Origin: Nostoc paludosum FACHB-159
Lineage (GTDB): Bacteria; Cyanobacteriota; Cyanobacteriia; Cyanobacteriales; Nostocaceae
Assembly (NCBI RefSeq): GCF_014698835.1
Contig: NZ_JACJTU010000015.1
Span: 1 to 64,000, forward strand
Direction: 5' to 3'
DNA: 64,000 nucleotides
Below are positions 42,738-52,700 of the stretch, in pieces (the first letter of the stretch is position 1; each line of letters starts with the position of its first letter). The notes under the pieces are model-generated. The model was not told the origin of the DNA and made no database searches. It was given only the letters and a program-made list of their open reading frames with translations. The position numbers and the translations under genes are program-made.

Positions 42738-43434
42738 GAATGGATAATATTGATGCCGTCTCCTTTGTTTGTACAAGGGATGCTTCAATTAGCTTCTCCC
42801 CGAACTTTTTCACCTGTTTAACTAAAGCCTCTCCAGCATTTTCTGGCGAACCACTATTAAAAGGTGGCGCAGGGTTGTACTCTAGCAGCAATTGAATTAA
42901 CTTAGCTGTTTGTTCGCCACACAGATGAGCAGCAACTACCAAGCCAAAATCAATGCCAGCAGTCACACCACCACCCGTAATGCGATCGCGGTCAACTACT
43001 ACTCTCTCAGTTCCCACCTCAACCCCCAGCATTGCTAACTGGTCGCGAAACGCCCAATGACAAGCAGCGCGGTATCCTTGCAATAACCCAGCCGCCGCCA
43101 AAATCAAAGAACCAGTACAAACAGAGGTAATATATTTTGCTGTTTTTCCCTGTAGCCTGAGAAATTCCAACACTTCTGTATCCCGCATCATTTCTACTTG
43201 TCCCACAGCACCCCCAGGTACGCACAAAACATCCAGCGATGGGCAGTTTTCAAAGGTAGTTGTAGGTAATATCGTCATTCCCTCGCTACTGGTAACTGGC
43301 TGTAAACTTTTCCACAATAGATGTACGCAAGTTTCAGGCATCATAGCGAATACTTGATGCGGCCCGGTGATATCAAGTTGAGTCATCCCAGGATAAATAA
43401 GTAGACCAATGTGATATTTAGCTTGATTTGTCAT
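42721..43434 (-). CDS. DJ-1/PfpI family protein (isonitrile hydratase-like)
   Basis: 237 residues with the class I amidotransferase-like fold: LLIYPGMTQLDITGP with the conserved acidic residue, VLCVPGGAVGQ, and the nucleophile elbow Cys in TSVCTGSLILAAAGLLQG near 108, then ACHWAFRDQL and VVDRDRITGGGVTAGIDF. This pattern fits InhA-type isonitrile hydratases and related regulators. The C-terminal four residues and stop come from an inverted TAATTCG tract, so the native end may have been lost. Its start faces a decayed GAF-LuxR gene. Confidence 0.88.
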   Translation of the reverse strand: MTNQAKYHIGLLIYPGMTQLDITGPHQVFAMMPETCVHLLWKSLQPVTSSEGMTILPTTTFENCPSLDVLCVPGGAVGQVEMMRDTEVLEFLRLQGKTAKYITSVCTGSLILAAAGLLQGYRAACHWAFRDQLAMLGVEVGTERVVVDRDRITGGGVTAGIDFGLVVAAHLCGEQTAKLIQLLLEYNPAPPFNSGSPENAGEALVKQVKKFGEKLIEASLVQTKETASILSIQIRNS

Positions 43435-43458
43435 AATTCATTTCTTTGAATGATTGTT

Positions 43459-43660
43459 ATGGAATATCGTAAAAGTGACAATCAATTTTGCCCAGTCCTC
43501 GAACGAGTACAGTTTAATTTCAATAATTCTCTTCATGCCTTATTTCAGGCTTTAGCTGCTTTTCGCAATCAGCTTACACTTGTTTAAATAACTAATCGAT
43601 CTTTGTTAGTTTTTGAGCAAACCCTAATTACCGATAAAACGATTTAGCGATCGCTTGGTT
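43459..43660 (+). pseudogene. decayed GAF-LuxR regulator, N-terminal part
   Basis: From the ATG at 43459 a 42-codon frame includes NNSLHALFQALAAFRNQLTL, close to NSLHAVFHAIANVQNEQELR of the intact regulator at 41791. It stops at 43587. Beyond it, another frame at about 43617-43650 reads EQTLITDKTI, matching the ALTDKI region. The HTH is gone. This is a frameshifted remnant of a paralogue. Confidence 0.55.
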
Positions 43661-44074
43661 TTTATCCGACTTGACAAAATCCTATTGTTACCAGGTAAAC
43701 TGTACCCGTTGTCAAAATTTTAATTTGGAATTACTTTTAGTATTCTGTACTACAAAAAACCGTTGATAAAGTAAATATGAAGTAGAATGTCTGAGGCTAA
43801 AGCCGTAACGCACCGCTTACAAAACGGCAATTTAGACGCTTGCATTATATTTTTTATGGTAAATAATCATCAAATACACGCACAACACGCCTAAGTATAA
43901 TTTTATTTTTACTTTATAAATAACTTGCTAATTAAATGTGCTTTTGATGTGATACTGAAAAAATATCATACACCTCATCCCATAAATGCGGAATCTAGGT
44001 GGTTTTAAGGGGTTTCTTCCTCTTGCCTGTCAGAAATTTAATTTTCGTACAAGTCTATTCCAGAAGCCTCATAT
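43661..44074. other. gene-less stretch upstream of the lectin-like gene
   Basis: AT-rich. A GAGGCTAAAGCCGTAACGC stretch near 43795 resembles repeat DNA. It should hold the promoter of the DUF4347 gene, but I cannot name a site. Confidence 0.4.
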
Positions 44075-46057
44075 ATGTTTGAGACAAACTTTTCTGATTT
44101 CGATAATTCCGCTTTGGTTACTGGTTTTTCCTCAAGTCAAGGTCTAGGATCAAACTTGATTCCCAACTTATTATTAACTGAAGCACAGTTAGTAAATCCT
44201 CAGTCAATTGCCTTCGTCGATTTAAGTATTCCTGAGGTAGAAAAAATTCTTCAAGGTTTAACTACTGACCTCATTATTCCGCTTCAGCCTGAGCAAGATA
44301 GTATTACGCAAATCACTGAGACACTCTCTAACTATGACGATCTTTTAGGGGTTCACGTTATTTCCCACGGCAGTTCTGGTCAACTGGAGCTTGGGAATTC
44401 TGTAGTCAATCTTGAGACACTCCACAGCCGAAGTCAAGACTTAGAAACCTGGGCAGATGCTTTGGCGGCTGATGCCGATATCTTGCTCTACGGTTGTAAT
44501 GTTGCCGCAGGTACAGTGGGGAGTACCTTTGTTTCCGAATTGGGGCAATTGACTGGGGCGGATGTAGCTGCATCGACAGATCTAACTGGGAATATATCTC
44601 AAGGTGGCAACTGGGTACTGGAGTACGCAACTGGTACAATTGAATCTCCTCTAGCCATCCAGCCTTCGCTTTTAAATACCTATAATGGGCTGCTGGCTGG
44701 CTTTGACTACACGAATTTTGCCAGCACGAGTGGACTCAAATTTAACGGCAGTTCGGCCCAGTTTGGTAATGCACTGCGTTTGACTCCAGCCTCTGCATCT
44801 CAGTCAGGTAGTGTTTTCTACACTACTCCCATTGCATTGGATACTAACACCTCCTTTCAAACCCAGTTCCAATTTCAATTGACAGGTGGAACTCTTGGAG
44901 CAGATGGATTTACCTTTGTGCTGCAAAATAGTCCGGCAAAGGCGAATGCTAAGGGTAGTAGTGGTGGCAATTTAGGCTATGGCGGGACTCTCACCCCTAT
45001 TACTCAGAGTTTAGCGATCGAGTTTGATACTTATAAGAATGGAACAGATACTAACAACAACAGCATTGCCGTGCTGCGAGATGGTAATGTGAATGCTGCG
45101 CTTGCAACCACCAGTACTGTCACTGATTCAAACTCAGCTACCCCAATCGATCTCAACTCCGGTACGCCAATTAATGCTTGGATTGAGTACAACGGTAGTA
45201 CCGACAAACTAGATGTTTTCCTTTCCCAAAGTTCGACTAAACTTCCAACCGCCAAAGCAGCACTTTCCTACCAGATTGATTTAACTTCTGTTCTCGGTTC
45301 CCAAGCCTTTGTTGGCTTTACTGCTGGCACAGGATCTCGATTTAATGCTCACAATATCAACAGTTGGAAATTCAACTCCGATAATGGTGGCTCACCTGAT
45401 AATGAGAACTCAAATGGATTAGTAGGCTATTGGAAATTTGAAGAAGCAACAGGTAATACTGTTTTAGACAGTTCTGGCAATAATAATAATGGATCGTTGA
45501 TTAATTCCAGCAGAACGGTTGGCATATATGGCCAAGGTCTTCAAGTGAGTGGCAAGAATAGCTCCCATGCCAGCATACCTGCTTCAGCTAGTCTTAACTC
45601 TATAACTAATCAAATCACTGTCTCAGCCTGGGTACGTCCAAATGCTCAACCAGTGGGCTTTCAGGCTGTTGTAAATAGACAGATTGGCACCCTTCTTCAT
45701 CCCGATCAATTCTATTTGGGGTTTGGTACGCGCAATCAAGTAACTACCTATAAATGGGAAATAGGCACTACTAATGGTGAAGGTAATGTTTATGAAGGTA
45801 CACCAACCACCAATCGTTGGGTACATCTGGTAGGGACATACGATGGCAGTTTGCTCCGTCTTTATGTTGATGGCGTTCAAATTGGTTCTAACCCAGTTAC
45901 TGGCAACATATTAGTAGATAACAATCCAGTAACTATTGGTGCAGCGGAGAACTATGGTGAGGGGACACCATTGGGTGACCGTTTCAATGGATTAATAGAT
46001 GAAGTCCGCATCTATAATCGTGCTTTGAGTGCAACTGAAGTTAAGAACTTAAAGTGA
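44075..46057 (+). CDS. DUF4347-legume lectin-LamG protein
   Basis: 660 residues in three domains. Residues about 40-205 are DUF4347, with the core HVISHGSSGQLELG, ADILLYGCNVA and the STDLTG pattern. Residues about 210-430 form an L-type lectin-like sandwich (FNGSSAQFGNALRLT, ADGFTFVLQN, LAIEFDTYKNG). Residues about 450-660 form a LamG/concanavalin-like domain (GLVGYWKFEEATGNTVLDSS, ITVSAWVRPN, GLIDEVRIYNRALS). DUF4347 proteins of cyanobacteria are large surface or exported proteins without a classical signal peptide; export by a type I system is usual but not shown here. It would bind glycans at the cell surface. The gene stands alone. Confidence 0.88.
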   Translation: MFETNFSDFDNSALVTGFSSSQGLGSNLIPNLLLTEAQLVNPQSIAFVDLSIPEVEKILQGLTTDLIIPLQPEQDSITQITETLSNYDDLLGVHVISHGSSGQLELGNSVVNLETLHSRSQDLETWADALAADADILLYGCNVAAGTVGSTFVSELGQLTGADVAASTDLTGNISQGGNWVLEYATGTIESPLAIQPSLLNTYNGLLAGFDYTNFASTSGLKFNGSSAQFGNALRLTPASASQSGSVFYTTPIALDTNTSFQTQFQFQLTGGTLGADGFTFVLQNSPAKANAKGSSGGNLGYGGTLTPITQSLAIEFDTYKNGTDTNNNSIAVLRDGNVNAALATTSTVTDSNSATPIDLNSGTPINAWIEYNGSTDKLDVFLSQSSTKLPTAKAALSYQIDLTSVLGSQAFVGFTAGTGSRFNAHNINSWKFNSDNGGSPDNENSNGLVGYWKFEEATGNTVLDSSGNNNNGSLINSSRTVGIYGQGLQVSGKNSSHASIPASASLNSITNQITVSAWVRPNAQPVGFQAVVNRQIGTLLHPDQFYLGFGTRNQVTTYKWEIGTTNGEGNVYEGTPTTNRWVHLVGTYDGSLLRLYVDGVQIGSNPVTGNILVDNNPVTIGAAENYGEGTPLGDRFNGLIDEVRIYNRALSATEVKNLK

Positions 46058-46106
46058 AATATTTTACTAATCAAAGAAAATTGCGATCGCACCTGTAAAG
46101 TGTGTG

Positions 46107-46268
46107 TTGAAAATACTGCTTTGTAAAGATGTTTTCACTAAATTGCCCTATCTTGGGCAACAAAAACGCAAAATTCATTTCCTACAAGAGCAACTAGGAT
46201 TATCTGTAGAAGAAATGAAGATATCGAAAGATAACGGTGTAGTCATTCCTACAGCTATTTTCAGGTAA
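46107..46268 (+). other. unrecognised possible C-terminal gene fragment
   Basis: Codons from a TTG at 46107 read LPYLGQQKRKIHFLQEQLGL and EEMKISKDNGVVIPTAIFR to a stop at 46268. The composition is protein-like; no start ATG and no family recognised. Confidence 0.25.
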
Positions 46269-46281
46269 ATAGACCACGAGT

Positions 46282-46307
46282 TAGGGGCGCAAGGCCTTGC
46301 GCCCCTA
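46282..46307. repeat. perfect 26-bp palindrome
   Basis: TAGGGGCGCAAGG followed directly by its exact complement, of the kind repeated in Nostocales. It sits between convergent genes and may block transcription both ways. Confidence 0.8.
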
Positions 46308-46321
46308 GCTAATTTGTAAAT

Positions 46322-46344
46322 CCCCTCTTTGTTTGGCAGAGGGG
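46322..46344 (-). terminator. candidate hairpin after the Ycf45-type gene
   Basis: CCCCTCT and AGAGGGG pair around a 9-nt loop, 11 bp after the minus-strand stop. There is no T-run; assigned by position. Confidence 0.35.
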
Positions 46345-46355
46345 TTGGGGTGAGG

Positions 46356-48086
46356 TTACGCCGGATAAATCCTTAAGCGGCGATTTGGTTCTTCGCCAAA
46401 GCTATGGGACTTGAGCCGATAGTGTTCTACTAACTCATGTTGCATTTTGCGGACTTGGGGAGAACGCGGCAATAACTCCACTGGCTGCCCTTTGGGAATC
46501 ACAATTTGCTCAACGGCAAGTCTAGCTTCTTCCAAAGCGTCCATTTCGTCATCGCTACCACTGTGCAAAAACAGTTGCAGTTCTCGGTCGTCGGCCAGTT
46601 CGGGGTCGTCGATGTTTAGCAGCCGCCGCAAACCACGGGTAATTTGGGGAATGGTGCTGGATTTAATCATGTGGATGGGCACATGACGCGCTTTGGCCAT
46701 TTGGCGTAATTTGGCGTGGTTTTTGACATGCGATCGCAATGCTAAAATTGCATCTGCACTATCTATATCTTTTGTCAACACAACTGGTAAAGTTAGCACG
46801 CTGATTACCTGTTCGAGTTGGTGGCGGCTAACGCCATACGGATAAACGTGCAGTGGCAAATCTTCACCATTTGGCCCTGGCTGTCTGGTAGCACCCAAAT
46901 CAATGCTCTCAGAATAATTGAAGGATTCATCCAGTAAGCGGTCAAACTCACTGCGCCCAGTTACCCGTTCTACAGGCAACTGCGGCAGTGCTACCATTTG
47001 CCCAGATGAACGCCAGCCGTTAGGCTGTCGGCCCGAAGAAAAAGATTCCTCCCCTGTTGCTAAATGCCCACCACGACCGTTAACTACAGCTAATTGCCTT
47101 GTAATCGAGACTTTACCCTGGTCATCAACGGTTCTCGTTTGTGGGTTAGGCTGACGACCCCGCAACAGATTATCTACCGTGTCAGCAACGCTTTCATGTA
47201 TTACCCAACGTTGCCGTTCCAACATTTCCACAGCAATCTCGAAGGTCGGAGGGGCTTTGCGTTCCAAAACAGTCTTTTGACTGCCTCGGCGTCTAGCTTC
47301 GTCGTCTCCCAGAGTCACAGCTTGGATACCCCCAACTAAATCAGCTAGGGTGGGGTTTTTGATCAGGTTTTCAATCTGATTCCCGTGGGCAGTACCTACC
47401 AACTGTACACCTCGTTCAGCAATGGTACGAGCCGCTAAAGCTTCCAGTTCCGTGCCAATTTCATCAATGACAATGACTTCTGGCATGTGGTTTTCCACTG
47501 CTTCAATCATTACCTGATGCTGTTGGTTTGGATGAGCTACTTGCATCCGGCGAGCGCGACCAATGGCGGGGTGGGCAACATCACCATCCCCAGCAATTTC
47601 ATTGGATGTGTCAATAATCACCACTCGCTTTTGCAGGTCATCCGCCAAAACACGGGCAATTTCCCGTAAGGCAGTAGTTTTGCCCACGCCTGGACGCCCC
47701 AGCATGAGAATCGATTTACCAGTTTCTACCAAATCGCGGATCATACCGATGGTTCCGAACACCGCTCGACCGACGCGACAGGTCAAGCCAATAATCTTGC
47801 CCGTGCGGTTACGAATAGCGCTGATCCGATGCAAAGTTTGCTCAATTCCTGCCCGATTATCTCCGCCAAAGGTTCCAACTCGTTGAATGCAATCATCTAT
47901 CTGTTCTTGAGTAACAGGTTTTTCGCTCAGGTACTCGGCTTGATTAGGAAAGCGAGCCTCTGGGCGGCGACCCAAATCCAAGACCACTTCAACTAAACTA
48001 TCTCGTTTTGGATGACTCTCTAGTACTTGTCGCAGGTCTTGGGGCAAAATGTCTAATAACTTTTGGAGATCGTCTGTAATCGTCAT
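46356..48086 (-). CDS. ycf45: Ycf45-type AAA ATPase with R3H domain
   Basis: 576 residues. The ATPase core has Walker A MLGRPGVGKTT near 130, Walker B EVIVIDEIGTE near 205, and the SpoIIIAA-like region VQLVGTAHGNQIENLI. The C-terminus is an R3H domain (RMxxH-like QHELVEHYRLKSHSFG and RRLRIYP) that binds single-stranded nucleic acid. This combination is the Ycf45 protein conserved in cyanobacteria and some plastids; its role is uncertain, with nucleic-acid remodelling as the natural guess. The middle (about 290-420) is less conserved and includes SRHQLEQVISVL. It lies about 150 bp downstream of the LdpA gene on the same strand. Confidence 0.88.
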   Translation of the reverse strand: MTITDDLQKLLDILPQDLRQVLESHPKRDSLVEVVLDLGRRPEARFPNQAEYLSEKPVTQEQIDDCIQRVGTFGGDNRAGIEQTLHRISAIRNRTGKIIGLTCRVGRAVFGTIGMIRDLVETGKSILMLGRPGVGKTTALREIARVLADDLQKRVVIIDTSNEIAGDGDVAHPAIGRARRMQVAHPNQQHQVMIEAVENHMPEVIVIDEIGTELEALAARTIAERGVQLVGTAHGNQIENLIKNPTLADLVGGIQAVTLGDDEARRRGSQKTVLERKAPPTFEIAVEMLERQRWVIHESVADTVDNLLRGRQPNPQTRTVDDQGKVSITRQLAVVNGRGGHLATGEESFSSGRQPNGWRSSGQMVALPQLPVERVTGRSEFDRLLDESFNYSESIDLGATRQPGPNGEDLPLHVYPYGVSRHQLEQVISVLTLPVVLTKDIDSADAILALRSHVKNHAKLRQMAKARHVPIHMIKSSTIPQITRGLRRLLNIDDPELADDRELQLFLHSGSDDEMDALEEARLAVEQIVIPKGQPVELLPRSPQVRKMQHELVEHYRLKSHSFGEEPNRRLRIYPA

Positions 48087-48233
48087 GCTTTCTATGGGAG
48101 AGATAGCGAGGACATTTGCGTGCAGGAGAACCGAGTAATTAAGCTGTCGCGCATCAAAGGCAGCACATCTTTTAATGTTGACACTTAACTGTCAGCGGTC
48201 ATTAGTGACTGTGCGATTTAAAAGCTTAATAGC

Positions 48234-49403
48234 TTAATGCTCCTGCTGTGACTTGATCTGGGAAACGAGAGAATGGGCTAGCTTTACAGCTTGCCAAAGT
48301 AATTCCTCATCTTCTTCTAGATGAACTGTGGTTTTAAAATTAGTGTTACTCACCTCCTTATTCTCTAACTGTTCAAGAATTGGTGACAGCAGTACACGGG
48401 CGTAGCTACCGTAGGCAACCCCAGAAATTGAGGATGGGGGGCACAGGGGCACAGGGGCAGAGGGAAAAAATTCTTGGTTCTCCTCTGCTCCCCTGCTCCC
48501 CTGCTTCCCTGCCTCTTTGAGTAGTCCCATTGCCTTTAACTTGGCAACGGTGTAGCTATTTGTGCCGCCTGCTAACTGCACATATCCCGGTAACTTGGCT
48601 GTCAAAACTTTTTGCCCTAATTTCACCGCTGCTAAGGTGGTGCCATCACCGATGTCACCGCTCATTGGGCGACCGTCGGTTTGCCAAATTAAAGCACTTT
48701 TGAGTGGGGTAATTAGTTCATAGAGCGCTTTTAAGTAATCTATCATCCCCTCGCCATCGGGACAACTGATGGCTACTACCTTTAGTCCATCGACCCACGG
48801 TGAAATTGCCTGCCACAATCGCTCAAATTCTGCCAACCGCCCTACTTTTGTATGGATTTCTACGGCATCTACTCCCGTTGACATTACCAATGGCGCGATC
48901 GCTCCCGGCGTTGACATATATGAACTTGTATAAATTATATCATATGGACAAACTGGTATACAACGACCACAGCCATAGCATTTTTGGGCTACTACTCCCG
49001 AAAAGTCTTCTTTTATACTGTTAAACACGATTGCTTGTGCCGGACAAATCCTTTGGCAGGGTCTAGGGCAGTCTGTAGGGCACTGAGTATAATTAAATTC
49101 TGCTTTGCGAAAATGGGGGTCTTCTCCATCATTCAGGCTGACCATTAAAAAAGGTGAATTGCCTTTGTAGCCAAAGCCTCGCTCCTGGGCATCCCTAGCC
49201 AAATCCTTGGCTATATGTAGCGCCGCTTGCGCTGCTGCAATCACCGCCGGATCGGCAGCGACATCTATGCAGTCAGCGCCCGCCAAAGTGTAGGCTAACG
49301 TTAAACTTCTGACTGCCGGCAGATGCTGGTAACTGGCTCCGCAGATGAGCTTGAACCAGTGACCAAGTTTTAGAGATTGTAAAGGGGCGAACAGATCAGT
49401 CAC
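48234..49403 (-). CDS. ldpA: LdpA, circadian light-input iron-sulfur protein
   Basis: 389 residues, longer than the roughly 350 typical for LdpA. The N-terminus has the family start (SLKLGHWFKLICGASYQHLP). Two ferredoxin-like 4Fe-4S clusters are coordinated by CPTDCPRPCQRICP near 112-125 and CYGCGRCIPVCPYDI near 143-157. A TIM-barrel-like domain follows. In Synechococcus, LdpA senses redox and tunes the period of the Kai clock. The added length is an in-frame low-complexity block at about residues 293-325, encoded by a palindromic G-rich/C-rich repeat. Both sides of the block read as normal LdpA. It is upstream of the Ycf45-type gene. Confidence 0.88.
   Translation of the reverse strand: MTDLFAPLQSLKLGHWFKLICGASYQHLPAVRSLTLAYTLAGADCIDVAADPAVIAAAQAALHIAKDLARDAQERGFGYKGNSPFLMVSLNDGEDPHFRKAEFNYTQCPTDCPRPCQRICPAQAIVFNSIKEDFSGVVAQKCYGCGRCIPVCPYDIIYTSSYMSTPGAIAPLVMSTGVDAVEIHTKVGRLAEFERLWQAISPWVDGLKVVAISCPDGEGMIDYLKALYELITPLKSALIWQTDGRPMSGDIGDGTTLAAVKLGQKVLTAKLPGYVQLAGGTNSYTVAKLKAMGLLKEAGKQGSRGAEENQEFFPSAPVPLCPPSSISGVAYGSYARVLLSPILEQLENKEVSNTNFKTTVHLEEDEELLWQAVKLAHSLVSQIKSQQEH
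48429..48525. repeat. palindromic G-rich repeat inserted in frame in ldpA
   Basis: A G-rich run (GGGGCACAGGGGCACAGGGG) is followed after a short loop by its C-rich counterpart (CTGCTCCCCTGCTCCCCTGC). It adds about 31-33 codons (EAGKQGSRGAEENQEF, SAPVPLCPPSS) without breaking the frame. Confidence 0.8.
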
Positions 49404-49736
49404 ATTTCTATTATGCGTTTATGCGACTAAAAATAGTAGTGTGTAATCAAGAAAAAGTCCGGATTTCCTGATTTGGGCTATTGGGGCAGGGAGCAGAGGA
49501 GGCAGAGGGGCAAAGGGGGCAGATGAGAAACAATCTTAGTGTTTCATTAACCAAGGTGACGGGTTAGTAACCATACTCAAAAATCCACTTAAAATTTGGT
49601 TTGAGATTGCATAGATTTTTCTACCTGATTGATCCAGATAGTTGCACTTAAGACCAAATTCAATCCATATTTGTGTTTTTGCTTCCTTTGCCCCCTCATC
49701 TCTCATACTCCCCACCTCACCATCCACCGACTCCCT
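49404..49736. repeat. upstream region with G-rich low-complexity repeat
   Basis: GGGCAGGGAGCAGAGGAGGC and related units run at about 49480-49525. The stretch separates the divergent ldpA and multi-PAS kinase genes and must contain both promoters. No further gene was found. Confidence 0.5.
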
Positions 49737-52700
49737 ATGTTTTACTCAACTACTGTATTCTTTGTGGAAGATTCTGCCGAAGATAGAGCTTTGTATCGAC
49801 GCTTGTTGGAACAGGACGATCGCAACACCTACGATATTTGCGAATTTGAGTCTGGGGAAGAGGCGCTACAAGCTTGTCAAGGGAAAATACCGGATGTGAT
49901 TTTGTTGGACTATCAATTGCCAGATTGGAATGGGCTGGAATTTCTGACTCAGTTACAGAGGCAAACCCAAGGTTGCCAAATTTCAGTAATTATGCTAACA
50001 GGACAGGGAGACGAAACGATCGCAGTCCAAGCCATGAAGAATGGAGCGCAGGATTATCTGGTCAAGGGAAAACTAACTCGTGACAGTTTATGCCGAGCAA
50101 TTCATGGGGCAATCAAGCAAATGCAGCTAATACACCAGATAGAACAGCAGCAAGAACAACAACGTCTGGTGGGAGCGATCGCTCTACATATCCGCCAATC
50201 TTTGCAGCTGCAAGATATTCTTAATAGCAGTGTTCAAGAAGTCCGCCAGTTACTCAAGGCAGATCGGGCATTAATATATCAGTTAACACCTCAGATGAGG
50301 GGTGGTGTTGTAGCGGAGTCAACTTTACCTGAATGGATAGCAGTTTTAGAACTGGAAATTGAAGATACTTGTTTGCAGCCAAGCCAGAGGGAAGAATATA
50401 TTCATGGAAGAATCTGGACAACGACGAATATCTACGAAGCGGGTTTAAGTAAGTGCCATATTCAATTATTAGAGCGGTTCCAGGTGAAGGCAAGTTTAAT
50501 TGTGCCGATTTTGCTCAAAAACAAAGGAACTCCAGCACTTGAACTGTGGGGGCTATTTATTGTGCATCAATGTTCTGCCCCGCGAGAATGGCAGACATTT
50601 GAAGTGGAATTGCTCAAACAATTGACAGTGCAACTAGCGATCGCCATTCAACAAGCCGAACTCTACAACAATCTCCAAACCCTCAACGCTGAGTTAGAAG
50701 CTAAAGTACAAGAACGCACTGCTGCATTACAGGAAAGCGATCGCCGATTCCGGGCTATCTTCAATAACACTTTCCAATTCACAGGTTTATTGACCCCAGA
50801 TGGCATTTTGTTAGAAGCAAACCAGACTGCGCTGAGTTTTGGTGGACTGAAGCTAGAAGATGTTGTCAACCGTCCTTTTTGGGAAACACACTGGTGGACG
50901 ATTTCACCACAAACCCAAGAACAATTAAAACAAGCCATCGCCCGTGCAGCTCAAGGCGAGTTTATCCGTTATGAAGTTGATGTGATTGGGGCAAATAACC
51001 GAGTAGCAACCATCGATTTTTCCCTACGTCCGCTGCAAAACGAAATTGGTCAAGTCGTTTTGTTGATTCCAGAAGGGCGAGATATCACTCAACGCAAACA
51101 AACAGAACTTGCTTTGCATGAGCGCGAAATCATGTTGCATTTAATTGGAGATAATCTGTCCAATGGCGCAGTTTATCGGGTGATTCGGGAACTGGATGGT
51201 AGCGATCGCTTTTCCTACCTGAGTGGTGGAATTGAAAAACTGACACAAGTCAAGGTAGAAGATGCACTCAATGATTCATCTTTGCTTTATCGCCAGTTTA
51301 TTCCAGAGGATATTCCCCGTCTACAGGCAGCGGTTGAAGAGTCGATGGGTGATTTGTCTGTGTTTGATATTCAGCTGCGAATGCAAACCAAGACTGGTCA
51401 ACTCAAATGGTTGCATTTTCGTTCCACACCACGCCAGTTACACGATGGACGTGTGGCTTGGGATGGATTGGTGGTAGATGTCACCGACCTCAAGCGTACT
51501 GAAGAAACACTACGCAAGAGTCAAGCTTTGCTAGAAGAATCCCAGCGAGTTGCTCGCCTTGGTAATTGGGAGTATGAACTTGCCACTGGTAAAATTACCT
51601 GGTCGAAGGGACTTTTCGACCTCTTCAATCGGGAACCTACACTTCTGGAACCGACTTATGAAGAAAATCTGCAACTGTATCACCCTGAAGATCGCCACAA
51701 ATTGCACCAAAGTGTTGAGCGAGCGATCGCCACTGGTGAGTCCTATAAAGAAATTCTCCGCGTACCCCAACCAGATGGTTCCAATCGCTACTTCGAGGGT
51801 ATTGGACATGCACAATTCAACGCCGATGGACGGGTAATCCGCCTTTATGGTACTGCTCAAGATGTCACGGAAAAGCAAGCCGCACTGCGCGAACGCCAAA
51901 CAGCTGAAGAAACTTTACGCCAAAGTGAAGAACGTTGGCAACTGGCCATCGCAGGTACTAATGAAGCAATTTGGGATTGGGACATCTCTACCGATCGCAC
52001 CTTCCGGTCGGATCGTTGGTTCGCAATTTTGGGATATGAACCCAATGAAATAAGCGATGGCGATGATGAGTGGGCTACCCGCATTCATCCTGATGACTAT
52101 ACCAGAGTTATGGCTGCCCAAGAAGCTTATTTGAGTAGGCAAGTTGGAGATTATAACGTCGAGTATCGTCTGCGGTGCAAGGATGGCAGCTATCGCTGGG
52201 TGCGATCGCGCGCAAAAGCTGTTTGGGATGAGCAAGGAAATCCAGTGCGATTGGTCGGTTCACTTGGGGACATGAGCCATGTCTACGAGGAGCTGCGCTT
52301 ACGCAAACTTGCCGAGGATAAACTCCGACACAGTGAAGCCCAACTAGCCACCACTCAACAAATCGCCCATGTAGGTAGTTGGGAATGGGATATAGAAACC
52401 AACAAGCGTTCCTGGTCAAAGGAAACTTTTCGCATTTTTGGCCTTAATCCAACTCAAAGCGAACCGAACCTGGCAGAATTTATCCAAATGATTCATCCAG
52501 AGGATCGCGAACTGTTCCAGACCAATTTTGAAGGAACCATTGCCCAACAAACCCCTTTCAATAACATTGAGTTCCGAATTGTCCGCCCCAATGGCTCTGT
52601 CCGCTACGTTGAGGGTAGAGCAGAGATAGCTTACAATCCTCAAGGGCAAGCAGTTAAGCTGTTAGGATCTATCCTAGATATTACAGAACGCAAACAAACT

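Noticed and set aside
49629-49736. Longer start for the multi-PAS kinase
   Set aside because: The 36 extra residues do not match the receiver family and follow a low-complexity leader. The ATG at 49737 directly precedes the receiver strand.
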